From the NCBI GenBank assembly GCA_035504095.1, contig DATJSN010000062.1:1-25587 (forward strand): DNA of 25,587 nucleotides, given 5' to 3'. The notes under the pieces were generated by a model that was given only the letters and a program-made list of their open reading frames with translations, was not told the DNA's origin and made no database searches. This DNA is from DATJSN01 sp035504095. Its GTDB lineage: Bacteria; Planctomycetota; Phycisphaerae; WQYP01. The position numbers were made by a program, and so were the translations under genes. Within the stretch, counting starts at the first letter, position 1. The number at the start of each line of letters is the position of its first letter. Below, piece by piece: positions 1 to 8,381 of this stretch.

Positions 1-2072
1 CCCGTGCTGACCGGGGCCGTTGTTGGCGGCTTCGGAGGAACATGCTGCCAGATGCGAATACGCCAGGGCGAGTAGAAATAGTAACGCCATTCAAAATATA
101 AATTGAAATTGTTCTGATAAACCAGCTTCCAGTCCGGACCAAGCTCCTGGTTAATCACATCGGTGGACACAATTCCTGTATTAATGTCGCCGAGGCGGTC
201 GGCGAGAACCAACGTGTGAATTTGCGAGCCGCCGGGCGAACGGGCGTAATTAATCAAACGCTGCCAGGGAGAAAAATTTTCTCCATACGCAAACCCCGGC
301 TGATTGGAATTCCTGAAATTCAGTGAAAGTTTATAGTAGTTGGGAACATCGTTTTGCCACTGGTCACCGGCAATGGTCCAGGGAAAATTGATGTTTTGGT
401 TGGTCAGTTGCAGCGGCTCGGGAGGAATATGCTCAAGCACCAGCCAGGAGACCGCTTCATCGTCAAAACTATGCAGAACATGCGAATAAACAATATACGT
501 ACTATTGGGATTGGAAGCATCGTAATAGGGCAGAATTTTGGTATTGATGTACGTCCACGGTTCATCGCGGACGATCAAGGCGTCGGTGAGTGCCGATGGA
601 ATCATGGCCGCCAAAATAGCCGCGACAACCACGACACGCACCGGCAAACCCGGCAAACGCGCGATGGATGCACCCAGCCAGATAATCCAGGCCATGGTAA
701 TAAAACCCCAATAACGCGGCACCCAGATGATCTGGTGCGGCGGCAGAGAAAATGGATTATCGGGAGGTAAAGATGCCAGATAAAAATAGATCGCGGGTAT
801 CGCCAGCCACAACAAAACATGCCACCAGCGTCCGGCGGACGGATTATTTGCCGGCGATGGAGTTGATGGCGCCGACGCAGACGAGGAGCGCTTAAACCAG
901 CGCCGCCAGGGGATTAATCCAACGAGCATGACGGCAAACACGCCAATGGCCGTCCACATTTCCAGGCTCGCCAGCCAGGGCAGACTGCGCGTGCTTAAGT
1001 GAGCAAGATAATTCGGCCCCAGTTCAAACCAATCGACCATAAACTGCGTCGGCGGATAAACGGGCCATTGATAGCCGAGCAAATTGACCGTAGGCATGTC
1101 CATCAGGCTGGTCCAGTCCAGGGGCACGAATCTTTTGGTCCATTCCAGACCGATGGCCGAATGAATCTCGATGGATTTGGCAAGCCAATAGGAATGGTAT
1201 CTAAACCACCAGGCGGTAAATGCACCCACGGGCACAAACGCCGCAAGCCAGTAGGCAGCAACCAGGCCCGTCCGCCCAAACGCGGAATACCAGGCGGAAA
1301 ATGCCGACGGCTCGCGGCGGCTTTTGATATTAAGCCAGACCAGTTGAATGAGTAAATTGACGCCTTTGACGATCAGCCAGATCAACTGAACCGCGAAAAA
1401 AATCCAGCCGATAAAATCAATCGATACCATGGCGATGGCGCTGAGCACATACAGCGGCGCCCAATACCAGCGCGGCGACGAGAGAAATTTAAAAAACAAA
1501 GCCGCATTCAGAGTGATCGCAAAATAAAAGGCGCCGTACATTTTCAGATCGCGGCTGTAATAAACCAGGAAGGGATTCACCGCGACAAGCAGCATGATCA
1601 AAAGCGCCACGCGCCGCGAAGTAAACTGGCGGGCCAGAAAATAAGACGCCGCAACGTTTAAAACACCCAGGACGGCGCCAGGCGTACGCAGAACGGTTGG
1701 AGTAAAAACAAGGCCGGCGGGAACGTGGAGCACATGCTGGAGAAACTGCACCCATGACCAGAGGAAAACGTACCAGACGGGTGAAAGCCCCTGGCCATAA
1801 AGCATGGCGATGACTTCATGGAAATTACCGCAGATGCGCATGAGCGTGGCGGTTTCATCGCACCAGAGCGATTGATTATCCAGCCGCCAGAAGCGCAAAA
1901 ATGCGCCAAGAAGAAGAATGACGAAAAAAACGCCCCAAAACCAGACAGGCCGGGCGGCGGATGGAATTGGCTCAGTTCCCGCGGATAACGGCTTGAAGAC
2001 GCCGGCGGCCGCGGTGATGGAACCGGAGGCATCAGGCCCGCCGCGGGAATCTGCAGTTTGTTCAGGACTCAT
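1..2072 (-). CDS. GT-C family membrane glycosyltransferase (PMT/ArnT-like), partial
   Basis: An open frame of 690 codons with no stop runs from an ATG at 2072 off the left edge, so the C-terminus is missing. After a roughly 45-residue cytoplasmic, Ala/Pro-rich N-terminus comes a transmembrane helix and then the motif LRFWRLDNQSLWCDE. Its Asp-Glu pair (D72/E73) is the hallmark catalytic position in the first periplasmic loop of GT-C enzymes. Further on, NPFLVYYSRDLKMYG matches the second conserved loop of the PMT_2 family. Many Trp/Phe-rich hydrophobic segments follow, then a soluble C-terminal part. Family knowledge: these enzymes move a sugar from a polyprenyl-phosphate donor to a lipid, glycan or protein outside the membrane; the substrate here cannot be read. 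The start lies 21 bases after the nuoC stop, so the two are probably cotranscribed; the ribosome site (GAAAAAG) is weak. Confidence 0.85.
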   Translation of the reverse strand, partial: MSPEQTADSRGGPDASGSITAAAGVFKPLSAGTEPIPSAARPVWFWGVFFVILLLGAFLRFWRLDNQSLWCDETATLMRICGNFHEVIAMLYGQGLSPVWYVFLWSWVQFLQHVLHVPAGLVFTPTVLRTPGAVLGVLNVAASYFLARQFTSRRVALLIMLLVAVNPFLVYYSRDLKMYGAFYFAITLNAALFFKFLSSPRWYWAPLYVLSAIAMVSIDFIGWIFFAVQLIWLIVKGVNLLIQLVWLNIKSRREPSAFSAWYSAFGRTGLVAAYWLAAFVPVGAFTAWWFRYHSYWLAKSIEIHSAIGLEWTKRFVPLDWTSLMDMPTVNLLGYQWPVYPPTQFMVDWFELGPNYLAHLSTRSLPWLASLEMWTAIGVFAVMLVGLIPWRRWFKRSSSASAPSTPSPANNPSAGRWWHVLLWLAIPAIYFYLASLPPDNPFSLPPHQIIWVPRYWGFITMAWIIWLGASIARLPGLPVRVVVVAAILAAMIPSALTDALIVRDEPWTYINTKILPYYDASNPNSTYIVYSHVLHSFDDEAVSWLVLEHIPPEPLQLTNQNINFPWTIAGDQWQNDVPNYYKLSLNFRNSNQPGFAYGENFSPWQRLINYARSPGGSQIHTLVLADRLGDINTGIVSTDVINQELGPDWKLVYQNNFNLYFEWRYYFYSPWRIRIWQHVPPKPPTTAPVST

Positions 2073-2093
2073 ATCTTTTTCAAAAAATTTGTT

Positions 2094-2612
2094 TTATGCC
2101 GAATCGCGCGTGATTACCGGATAATTTTCACGTTCGCCCAAACCGGTAACGGGATAATCTTTCCGCAGAGGGTGGGCCTTGAAGCCGTCCCAGGTGAGGA
2201 TGCGGCGTAAATCCGGATGACCGTTAAACTGAACGCCAAACATGTCATAAACTTCGCGCTCCAGCCATTCGGCGCCGGCGTAGAGACCGACCAGCGAATC
2301 GACAACAAGTTCATGCTCGCCGAGGAATACGCGCAAAATCAGCCGCGGGCTGCCTTTATTGACGCTATTGAATACGTAAACCAGGCCAAAACGCGGCTTG
2401 TCCCAGCCGGGAAAATTCAGGTAATCGACACAGGTGATGTCGGAGAGCATGTCATAACCGAGCGCCGGCTCGTCGCGCAGGAACTGGACAATCGGCGTAA
2501 ATTGATCGCGCGGGACGGCGATTTGGGTCTGGTTACGGAAGCTGGCGCCCTTAAGAGCCAGATCGGGAAATTTTTCCTTCAACCGGCTCGCCGCCGGATG
2601 GTCAATGGCCAT
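2094..2612 (-). CDS. nuoC: NADH-quinone oxidoreductase subunit C
   Basis: Subunit of the peripheral arm of respiratory complex I, which passes electrons from NADH towards quinone. The 30-kDa-subunit signature is intact near the C-terminus: EREVYDMFGVQFNGHPDLRR followed by a HPLRKDYP block. The length of 172 residues is normal for a free-standing NuoC, with no NuoD fusion. I chose the ATG at 2612 because AGGGAG sits six bases before it. An upstream in-frame ATG at 2639 would place that Shine-Dalgarno inside the coding sequence. No other nuo gene is in the window: the upstream neighbour rdgB is divergent (82 bases between starts) and the downstream gene is a glycosyltransferase. It is therefore a detached nuoC, unusual since nuoB-C-D are normally contiguous. 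Confidence 0.95.
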   Translation of the reverse strand: MAIDHPAASRLKEKFPDLALKGASFRNQTQIAVPRDQFTPIVQFLRDEPALGYDMLSDITCVDYLNFPGWDKPRFGLVYVFNSVNKGSPRLILRVFLGEHELVVDSLVGLYAGAEWLEREVYDMFGVQFNGHPDLRRILTWDGFKAHPLRKDYPVTGLGERENYPVITRDSA

Positions 2613-2694
2613 AAGTTGCTCCCTGAAAAACGGTTGCAAGCAAGTTCTCGATTATATTGAATATGTGGGATTCAGGCTAGGCTTGGAGAAACTG

Positions 2695-3339
2695 ATGCAA
2701 CTGGTCATGGCCACGGCAAATAAAGGCAAAGTGCGGGAAATAGCCCACGAATTGACGCTCGCCGGGCTGAAGGAAATTATACCGATTTCACTTAGTGAAT
2801 TACCCCCTATCGCTGAACCGCTGGAAGATCAGCCGACATTTTCCGGCAATGCCATCAAAAAGGCGCAACACTATGCCGCGGCGACCGGGCTATTATGCCT
2901 GGCGGATGATTCGGGGTTATGCGTCGATGTGCTGGGCGGCGCTCCGGGAGTTTTAAGCGCCCGCTACGCCGGCGAACCGTGCGACGACGCGGCGAATAAC
3001 CAAAAACTCATCGCGGCGCTGACGGGAATTGCTCTCGAGCGGCGCACGGCGCGATTCGTATGCAGCATGGCACTGGCGTCGCCGCAAGCTGTGTTGACGG
3101 TGGTTACAGATGAAGTGCGTGGATTGATTGTCGACGAGCCGCGGGGAACCAACGGCTTCGGCTACGATCCACATTTTTTCCTGCCGGAATTGGGAAAGAC
3201 GACGGCGGAATTAAGCATGCAGCACAAATCACAATTGAGCCATCGCGGAAAAGCAACGCGGCAAATGACGGAATGGATGAGAACGCACCCGGATATCATG
3301 ATTTCTACGCGGCGCTCTACTTCCAGGGAAGTGGAGTAA
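2695..3339 (+). CDS. rdgB: XTP/dITP diphosphatase (RdgB/HAM1 family)
   Basis: House-cleaning nucleotidase that hydrolyses ITP, dITP and XTP to monophosphates and so keeps deaminated purines out of DNA and RNA. The N-terminal substrate motif is present (T7-A-N-K-G-K12), as are the central ADDSGL block with the catalytic acidic residues, GTNGFGYDPHFF, and the C-terminal SHRGKA motif. The ATG at 2695 is preceded by GGAGA at 2685-2689 and gives 214 residues, slightly longer than usual. An extra Arg/Ser-rich tail of about 20 residues follows the family core, and its last 23 bases overlap the end of the convergent thiO-like gene. It is divergent from nuoC. Confidence 0.95.
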   Translation: MQLVMATANKGKVREIAHELTLAGLKEIIPISLSELPPIAEPLEDQPTFSGNAIKKAQHYAAATGLLCLADDSGLCVDVLGGAPGVLSARYAGEPCDDAANNQKLIAALTGIALERRTARFVCSMALASPQAVLTVVTDEVRGLIVDEPRGTNGFGYDPHFFLPELGKTTAELSMQHKSQLSHRGKATRQMTEWMRTHPDIMISTRRSTSREVE

Positions 3340-4450
3340 GTTCACTTATGTCGGCGTCGGTTTTTCCCGTGGTGATCAGGTCGGCCATGATCTGGCCGGC
3401 GCGCGGCGCCATGCCAATGCCGATTTTGAAATGACCGGCGCACACATAGAGATTTTTCATGCCGGGGATCTGGCCCATCAGCGGACGGTGAGATGGTCCC
3501 GTGGGGCGAAGGCCGGCCCACATTTTCTCGATCTTGGCGCCGGAGAGCACCGGACAGGTTCGCACCGCCCCACCGAGAAGGAATTCGACCCCTTCAGCGG
3601 TGTTGGATAAATCCATACCCGCTTCAGGCTCGGTGGTTGAACCGACGAGAATCCGGCCATCGGGCCAGGGTACCAGGAAAATCTGTCCGTTTTTGACGAT
3701 ATGACTGATGACGGGTTTTTCCGTGCGCAAAAGCAGTGCCTGGCCTTTGACGGGTTTAATCGGTGCGCTTACATCGAGCGCCGGCTCAATCCTCCCGATG
3801 CCGATTCCCGCGCATAACAGTACGGCTGCGGCACAGATCGGCTGTATGGTGGTGTAAACGCCGACAATTTTGCCATCGTTATGGTGTAAACCCGTCACGG
3901 TAGCGCCTTCAATCATCTGCACGCCAGCGCTACGGCACGCGGCGATGAGCGCGGCGATGAGCTGCTCTATATTGACCTGCGCGGACCAGCGGCAAAGTTG
4001 CGCCTCGTGAGAATCCACGGCTATATGCCCCTCAAGCTGATGGACTTGCTCGGAGGAAAGAATTTCCATCACGGGTCCATCACTTACGCCGGGCCAGTTT
4101 TGAACCGCATGAAGAGCTTGCGCTTTAGCTTCCTCAACGGCTTTAGCCGAAGAAAGAATTTCCAGTTTGCCCCGGCGCAGATAATCGACGGATATACCGG
4201 ACGTTTCTTTAAGCTGATTTAAAAAATCCTGAAATTCCCAGAGACTGTTGCGGTGCAGACGTTGAAGCGGTCCGGCATTTACGACCGGCGACGGCCAAAG
4301 TGCGCCCAAAGCCGCCCGGCTTGAGCCTTCTCCACAACGAGCCTGTTCAACGACAGTGGCTTTAACCCCACGCCGGGCAAGTTGCCAGGCACTGCAAAGC
4401 CCCATCACACCCCCGCCGACAATAATGACGTCTGTCGTTGGTTTGCTCAT
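3317..4450 (-). CDS. thiO: FAD-dependent glycine/D-amino-acid oxidase, ThiO-like
   Basis: DAO-family flavoenzyme of 377 residues. The dinucleotide-binding loop GGGVMG is at residues 12-17, followed by the E of VVEQ at the end of the second strand. The C-terminal half has MWAGLRP and YVCAGHFKIGIGMAP, corresponding to the substrate and FAD pocket seen in ThiO and D-amino-acid oxidases. ThiO makes the dehydroglycine used for the thiazole ring of thiamine; no other thi gene is nearby, so the pathway role is inferred. An in-frame TTG at 4459 is possible, but the ATG at 4450 gives the usual MSKPxxDVIIVGGG beginning. Its 3' end overlaps rdgB tail-to-tail by 23 bases. It could instead be another amino-acid oxidase of the same fold. 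Confidence 0.8.
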   Translation of the reverse strand: MSKPTTDVIIVGGGVMGLCSAWQLARRGVKATVVEQARCGEGSSRAALGALWPSPVVNAGPLQRLHRNSLWEFQDFLNQLKETSGISVDYLRRGKLEILSSAKAVEEAKAQALHAVQNWPGVSDGPVMEILSSEQVHQLEGHIAVDSHEAQLCRWSAQVNIEQLIAALIAACRSAGVQMIEGATVTGLHHNDGKIVGVYTTIQPICAAAVLLCAGIGIGRIEPALDVSAPIKPVKGQALLLRTEKPVISHIVKNGQIFLVPWPDGRILVGSTTEPEAGMDLSNTAEGVEFLLGGAVRTCPVLSGAKIEKMWAGLRPTGPSHRPLMGQIPGMKNLYVCAGHFKIGIGMAPRAGQIMADLITTGKTDADISELTPLPWK

Positions 4451-4563
4451 TGCCAACAAGTATCGCTGCTAAAACCGCTTGCGGTCAATACTCTTGAGTG
4501 TATTGTTCTGTGGATGGTTGTATCCTCTACCAGTCATTCAACATCTTTAACCGGAGTTCGATG

Positions 4564-5541
4564 ATGAACCGTTCACTGCGAATAGCCGCCGCGGCGGTCT
4601 GTGTGATCGTGAACTTCGGTTTTGGGCAAAAAAGTTTTGGCTACTCTACGACGTTATTTAACGCTTTTCTCCAATGGGCTGACGGGCAAAACGTCCAGGT
4701 CGTTACCGAGGGCCTTCTGGAAACTCCCAGTTATGTACGAAACGACTCAAGCCCGGCCGAGATCGGCTGGTCGGACACTTTGGGCCGGGTTCGGCTGGTC
4801 AATACGGGTCCCTATAGTCCGACAGCTTCTTTTGAAGTTTTTTACATGAATATAAACAGCCATACAGCGCTTTTGCCGAGCCAGCTTAATGATCAATCTC
4901 TTGTCGTGGGCACGCCGATCGGAACATTCGGCGGCTGGGGTCTGGCGGTTGCCTTTGGCGCGGGATATGCGGGCAATAGTCCATACAACGATCCCAGCGC
5001 GATTTACGGATTAGGGCAAATTACCGCGAGTGACACATTATCCGTGGAGGATTCGTTGTATGTTTCAGTGAGTTACAATGGAAACCGCGAATTTTTGCCC
5101 GACGTGCCGCTGCCCACGGTGGAATATGTTCATCTTGGCGATTCCCTGCAATGGGCGCTGGGCGTGGCGTTCGAATCCCTGCGATGGCAGGCCACGAAGC
5201 AACTGCAAATCAGCGCTGAATATGATCCATTGAACGAAGGTTTTGCCGATGTTGACTATGCAACGCTGCAATGGCTGCATGTTTATACCAGGTTTGAAAC
5301 CGATTCCCGGGCTTTTCATTTGAGTAATTACAATGCGAATCAGCGTCTTTTTGTCAGCATGAACCGGGTGGAAGGCGGGTTCAGAATCCACGCCTTAAAA
5401 GACCATTTATCAGTCCAGCTGGCGGGCGGTTATGCGTTCGACCAGGAGTTTGGGCAGGGTTATGACTCGCGCGATGAACACGATTTCGCCCAGATCGCCA
5501 ATGCCCCTTATGCCGACGTGCAACTTCAGTTCAATTTCTAA
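4564..5541 (+). CDS. Secreted, probably outer-membrane beta-barrel protein
   Basis: A 325-residue protein with a clear signal peptide (MNRSLR followed by an Ala/Val/Ile-rich core, cleavage probably near the SFGYS region). The rest consists of alternating aromatic and polar stretches typical of beta strands, and the chain ends QLQFNF. A terminal Phe after alternating hydrophobics is the usual outer-membrane barrel end recognised by BamA. Planctomycete DUF6268-type outer-membrane proteins are a plausible relative, but I cannot confirm the family. GGAG at 4552-4555 serves either of two adjacent ATGs (4561 or 4564); 4564 has the better spacing. The upstream neighbour is a divergent thiO-like gene and the next gene, a c-di-GMP regulator, follows after 167 bases on the same strand. 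Confidence 0.75.
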   Translation: MNRSLRIAAAAVCVIVNFGFGQKSFGYSTTLFNAFLQWADGQNVQVVTEGLLETPSYVRNDSSPAEIGWSDTLGRVRLVNTGPYSPTASFEVFYMNINSHTALLPSQLNDQSLVVGTPIGTFGGWGLAVAFGAGYAGNSPYNDPSAIYGLGQITASDTLSVEDSLYVSVSYNGNREFLPDVPLPTVEYVHLGDSLQWALGVAFESLRWQATKQLQISAEYDPLNEGFADVDYATLQWLHVYTRFETDSRAFHLSNYNANQRLFVSMNRVEGGFRIHALKDHLSVQLAGGYAFDQEFGQGYDSRDEHDFAQIANAPYADVQLQFNF

Positions 5542-5597
5542 ATCAACAAAACCGGCGGATGTTTTGGGGTAAGTGGAAAGCCAGCGCCGTAAAAATA

Positions 5598-5651
5598 TAT
5601 AATTGCCTGCGGCACATTTAAAAATCAGCGGAGTCTTTGACGGGAGTCAAA
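5598..5651 (+). promoter_or_regulatory. Candidate promoter and dyad upstream of the HD-GYP gene
   Basis: A consensus -10 hexamer TATAAT lies at 5598-5603, with TGGAAA (4 of 6 matches to TTGACA) 18 bases upstream at 5574-5579. Downstream in the presumptive leader is a perfect inverted repeat, TTTGAC-GGGA-GTCAAA at 5636-5651, that could be an operator. The evidence is motif-level only. Confidence 0.35.
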
Positions 5652-5708
5652 CCGAAAGCGTAAGCAAAATTCTCCGGTCTTAACGAAAACAAGTGAAGGA
5701 TTTATTTT

Positions 5709-6758
5709 ATGCGCATTTTAGCTGTGGATGATGACCCGGTCATGCTGGAGCTTCTTAAAACGGCGCTGGACCAATATGGTCAAACGGTTGTAACCGCCTC
5801 CAACGGGGAGCAGGCGATTCAGTTGCTTGACCCGTCTACGCGATTCGTGATAACCGACTGGATGATGGAACCGGTGGATGGACTGGAGTTGTGCCGGACT
5901 ATCAGGAGACGGCCCTACAGCCGTTATGTTTATATCATCATGCTCAGTTCACAAGACGACTCGATGAACGTCGCTGAAGCCATCGCCGCCGGCGCCGATG
6001 ATTTTATTACCAAGCCTTTCACCGCCGCCGAACTCGACGCCCGCATCAAGGCCGGCATGCACGCTTTATCGCTGGAAACGCGCGACGTAACCATATTTGC
6101 CCTGGCTCGTCTGGCTGAATCGCGCGATAAAGAAACCGGCCGACATCTGGAACGCGTGCGAAATTATGTGCAAATTCTGGGACAGGAATTTTCCAAAAAG
6201 CCTGAATTCCGCGACAGGATTGACACGGATTTTGTGCAAATGCTTTATCAGACAAGCCCGCTGCACGACATCGGCAAAGTCGCCATACCGGACGCCGTTT
6301 TGCTCAAGCCCGGGTCGCTTACCACGGAGGAATTCGAGATCATGAAGCAACACACCACGATTGGAGCCCGGACGCTCGGAGAAGTTATGGAGTCGTATCC
6401 AGGCGCTGCATTTCTTCAAATGGCCCGGGACATCGCCGCGACGCACCACGAACGGTTTAACGGCCAGGGTTATCCGCACGGCCTGGCCGGGGAAGACATT
6501 CCCTTCAGCGGCAGAATCATGGCCATGGCCGACGTTTATGATGCGACAACTTCCAACCGCATCTACAAGAAGGCCAAGAGTCACGCGCAAGCGTGCGAGG
6601 AAATCGCCGAAGAAAGCGGGAAACATTTTGATCCACGCGTGGTGGAGGCGTTTTTCGCCGTCGAACCCGAAATTCTCGCAGCCCGCGAACATCATCTGAA
6701 AGCAGCAAAAGACCAGCGCTCGGTTTTGCTTCCGCCGACGTTGCAACCTGCCGGCTAA
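5709..6758 (+). CDS. Response regulator with HD-GYP c-di-GMP phosphodiesterase output
   Basis: Two-domain protein of 349 residues. Residues 1-120 are a receiver with the acidic pair D7/D8, phospho-acceptor D50 (VITDWMMEP), S80 and K102, all intact. Residues 125-325 are an HD-GYP domain: H146, the H186-D187 pair of HDIGK, H215, H246-H247 and G254-Y255-P256, i.e. the full metal-binding set expected for an active enzyme. The known role of the family is hydrolysis of cyclic di-GMP, often controlling biofilm or exopolysaccharide (RpfG). No histidine kinase is adjacent, so it is an orphan regulator. AAGGA eight bases before the ATG supports the start. It is cytoplasmic, with no membrane segment. 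Confidence 0.93.
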   Translation: MRILAVDDDPVMLELLKTALDQYGQTVVTASNGEQAIQLLDPSTRFVITDWMMEPVDGLELCRTIRRRPYSRYVYIIMLSSQDDSMNVAEAIAAGADDFITKPFTAAELDARIKAGMHALSLETRDVTIFALARLAESRDKETGRHLERVRNYVQILGQEFSKKPEFRDRIDTDFVQMLYQTSPLHDIGKVAIPDAVLLKPGSLTTEEFEIMKQHTTIGARTLGEVMESYPGAAFLQMARDIAATHHERFNGQGYPHGLAGEDIPFSGRIMAMADVYDATTSNRIYKKAKSHAQACEEIAEESGKHFDPRVVEAFFAVEPEILAAREHHLKAAKDQRSVLLPPTLQPAG

Positions 6759-6857
6759 TCATGGATCATGTGAGCCGTAGCGAGCGAAGCCGCCCGCGAA
6801 GCTCCCCTTCCGCCAGGGGCATTCTGCAGGCAGGCGTTGGAGCATCTTGGTTTCGAT

Positions 6858-7979
6858 ATGGCCACCGTTGAACTGCGGGACGTAAGTAAAATATATCCCG
6901 ACGGCGTGCAGGCAGTGAATCATTTGTCGCTGAGCATCGGCGACCGCGAATTTATTGTCCTGGTCGGGCCGTCAGGCTGCGGAAAAACCACCACGCTGCG
7001 CATGGTCGCCGGGCTGGAGGAAATTTCATCAGGCACTCTGTCCATTGACGGACGAATCGTCAATGATGTTGCGCCCAAAGACCGCGACATCGCCATGGTT
7101 TTCCAGAATTACGCTTTGTACCCGCACATGAACGTTTACCGGAACATGGCGTTTTCCCTGCAAATGCGCCGCCACGACTTGAAGCTGACCAGCGCCGAAA
7201 TAGACCGCCGGGTCCGCGAGACCGCGGCCATTCTGGGTCTTACCGAAGTTCTGAACAGCAAACCCAAAACGCTTTCCGGCGGCCAGCGGCAACGTGTAGC
7301 CGTGGGCCGGGCCATTGTGCGCAATCCCAAGGCGTTTTTGTTCGATGAACCGCTTTCCAATCTGGACGCCAAACTTCGTCTGGGAACGCGCGCGGAAATT
7401 AAACGCCTGCATCAGCGTTTGCGCACCACCACGATCTACGTTACACATGACCAGGAAGAAGCGATGACCTTGGGCGATCGAATCGTGGTTATGAAAGACG
7501 GCGTCATACAGCAGTGTGCCGCACCGCTTGAAGTTTATCAGCACCCGGCGAACCGGTTTGTCGCGGGGTTTATCGGCACGCCGCCGATGAACATGCTGTT
7601 GGGGAGCCTGGCTGAAGGAAAATACTTTAGCTTCGGCAATCAGCGTCTGGAATTGCCGGTGCGGCTGACGAGCGCCATGAAAGGGGCGGCAAACGGACCA
7701 ATTGAGCTGGGCATTCGACCTGAATTGCTTTCTCCGAACAACACGGGAGATTCAACCAGCCCCGGCGCACAAATTCACGGAGTGGTGAACGTGATTGAAC
7801 CACTGGGCAATCAGGTGGATATCCATTTTTCCGCGGATGAACATCCCCACCTGGTTTGCCGCACGGATGCACGACACATGGGCAGCATACAGGTGCAGAC
7901 GCGGGTTGTCTTTTCGGTCGATATGGAAAAATGCCATCTCTTTGAAACCACCGCGACCGGGAAAAATTTGACGCTGTAA
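6858..7979 (+). CDS. ugpC: ABC transporter ATPase, MalK/UgpC type
   Basis: ATP-binding subunit of a carbohydrate (CUT1-type) importer, 373 residues. Walker A GPSGCGKTT is at 37-45, the Q-loop at Q83, signature LSGGQ at 139-143, Walker B FLFDEP at 160-165, and the switch His at H197 in VTHDQ. The C-terminal region from about 235 is the TOBE/OB regulatory domain typical of MalK/UgpC/MsmK. The start ATG at 6858 gives the classical MATVELRDVSKIYP beginning; a TTG at 6837 is open in the same frame. No good Shine-Dalgarno is visible (GGAG at 6839-6842 is too far). There is no permease or binding-protein gene nearby, so it probably serves transporters encoded elsewhere, as MsmX does in Bacillus. Confidence 0.92.
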   Translation: MATVELRDVSKIYPDGVQAVNHLSLSIGDREFIVLVGPSGCGKTTTLRMVAGLEEISSGTLSIDGRIVNDVAPKDRDIAMVFQNYALYPHMNVYRNMAFSLQMRRHDLKLTSAEIDRRVRETAAILGLTEVLNSKPKTLSGGQRQRVAVGRAIVRNPKAFLFDEPLSNLDAKLRLGTRAEIKRLHQRLRTTTIYVTHDQEEAMTLGDRIVVMKDGVIQQCAAPLEVYQHPANRFVAGFIGTPPMNMLLGSLAEGKYFSFGNQRLELPVRLTSAMKGAANGPIELGIRPELLSPNNTGDSTSPGAQIHGVVNVIEPLGNQVDIHFSADEHPHLVCRTDARHMGSIQVQTRVVFSVDMEKCHLFETTATGKNLTL

Positions 7980-8381
7980 GCTGGCAGCTATTCAAAGCAT
8001 GACATAAACAGCCATATTCGGACTGCTCTTCATGCCTTTGGCTAACTAATATCTAACTTATCTATTTTTAATAAGTTATAGGTACTTAATGCCAAAATAT
8101 TGCCCGTTTTATTCGTTGTCATGAAATAATATTATATTTAGAAATTGTTAATTTTTTTGTTAAAAAGCCTATTTTTCTTGATTAATTCATATTTTGAGAT
8201 ATAGTACATGTTAGTGGAAAGGTCTGTATTGCTCACCTCGCCGTATCTGGTAGAGTGCAGAGCTTGTGTCGGCAGATGTTTAATGTTTTGTGTGTGTTGT
8301 CCCGCCGGTTTGGTTTGTAAAACAATCAATAAGGTGGGAGGGTGATAATATTGAAGTCTACTTATGTATGGGAGTCAGGGT
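7980..8381. other. AT-rich intergenic region between ugpC and a PEP-CTERM gene
   Basis: No convincing gene. It is markedly AT-rich compared with its flanks. It contains an AT-rich inverted repeat, TAACTTAT with a 9-base loop then ATAAGTTA (8054-8078), and the promoter for the PEP-CTERM gene (listed separately). A 63-codon open frame on the minus strand at 8138-8329 has no family resemblance and looks like chance in AT-rich DNA. Confidence 0.6.
8178..8205 (+). promoter_or_regulatory. Candidate sigma-70 promoter of the first PEP-CTERM gene
   Basis: TTGATT at 8178-8183 and TATAGT at 8200-8205 are separated by 16 bases. The predicted start would be near 8212, leaving a leader of about 170 bases before the coding start at 8382. 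Confidence 0.45.

Noticed and set aside
354..1355. Plus-strand open frames opposite the left-edge gene (354-770 and 999-1355)
   Set aside because: The minus-strand frame is open for 690 codons with membrane helices and GT-C motifs; the plus-strand frames are shadows.
6759..6857. GCTCCCC/GGGGC imperfect stem after the HD-GYP gene as a terminator
   Set aside because: Short stem, no T-run, and a gene follows at once in the same direction; evidence too weak.
8138..8329. 63-codon minus-strand frame in the AT-rich gap
   Set aside because: Low-complexity Lys/Asn/Ile translation typical of AT-rich spacer; it overlaps the promoter of the plus-strand PEP-CTERM gene.
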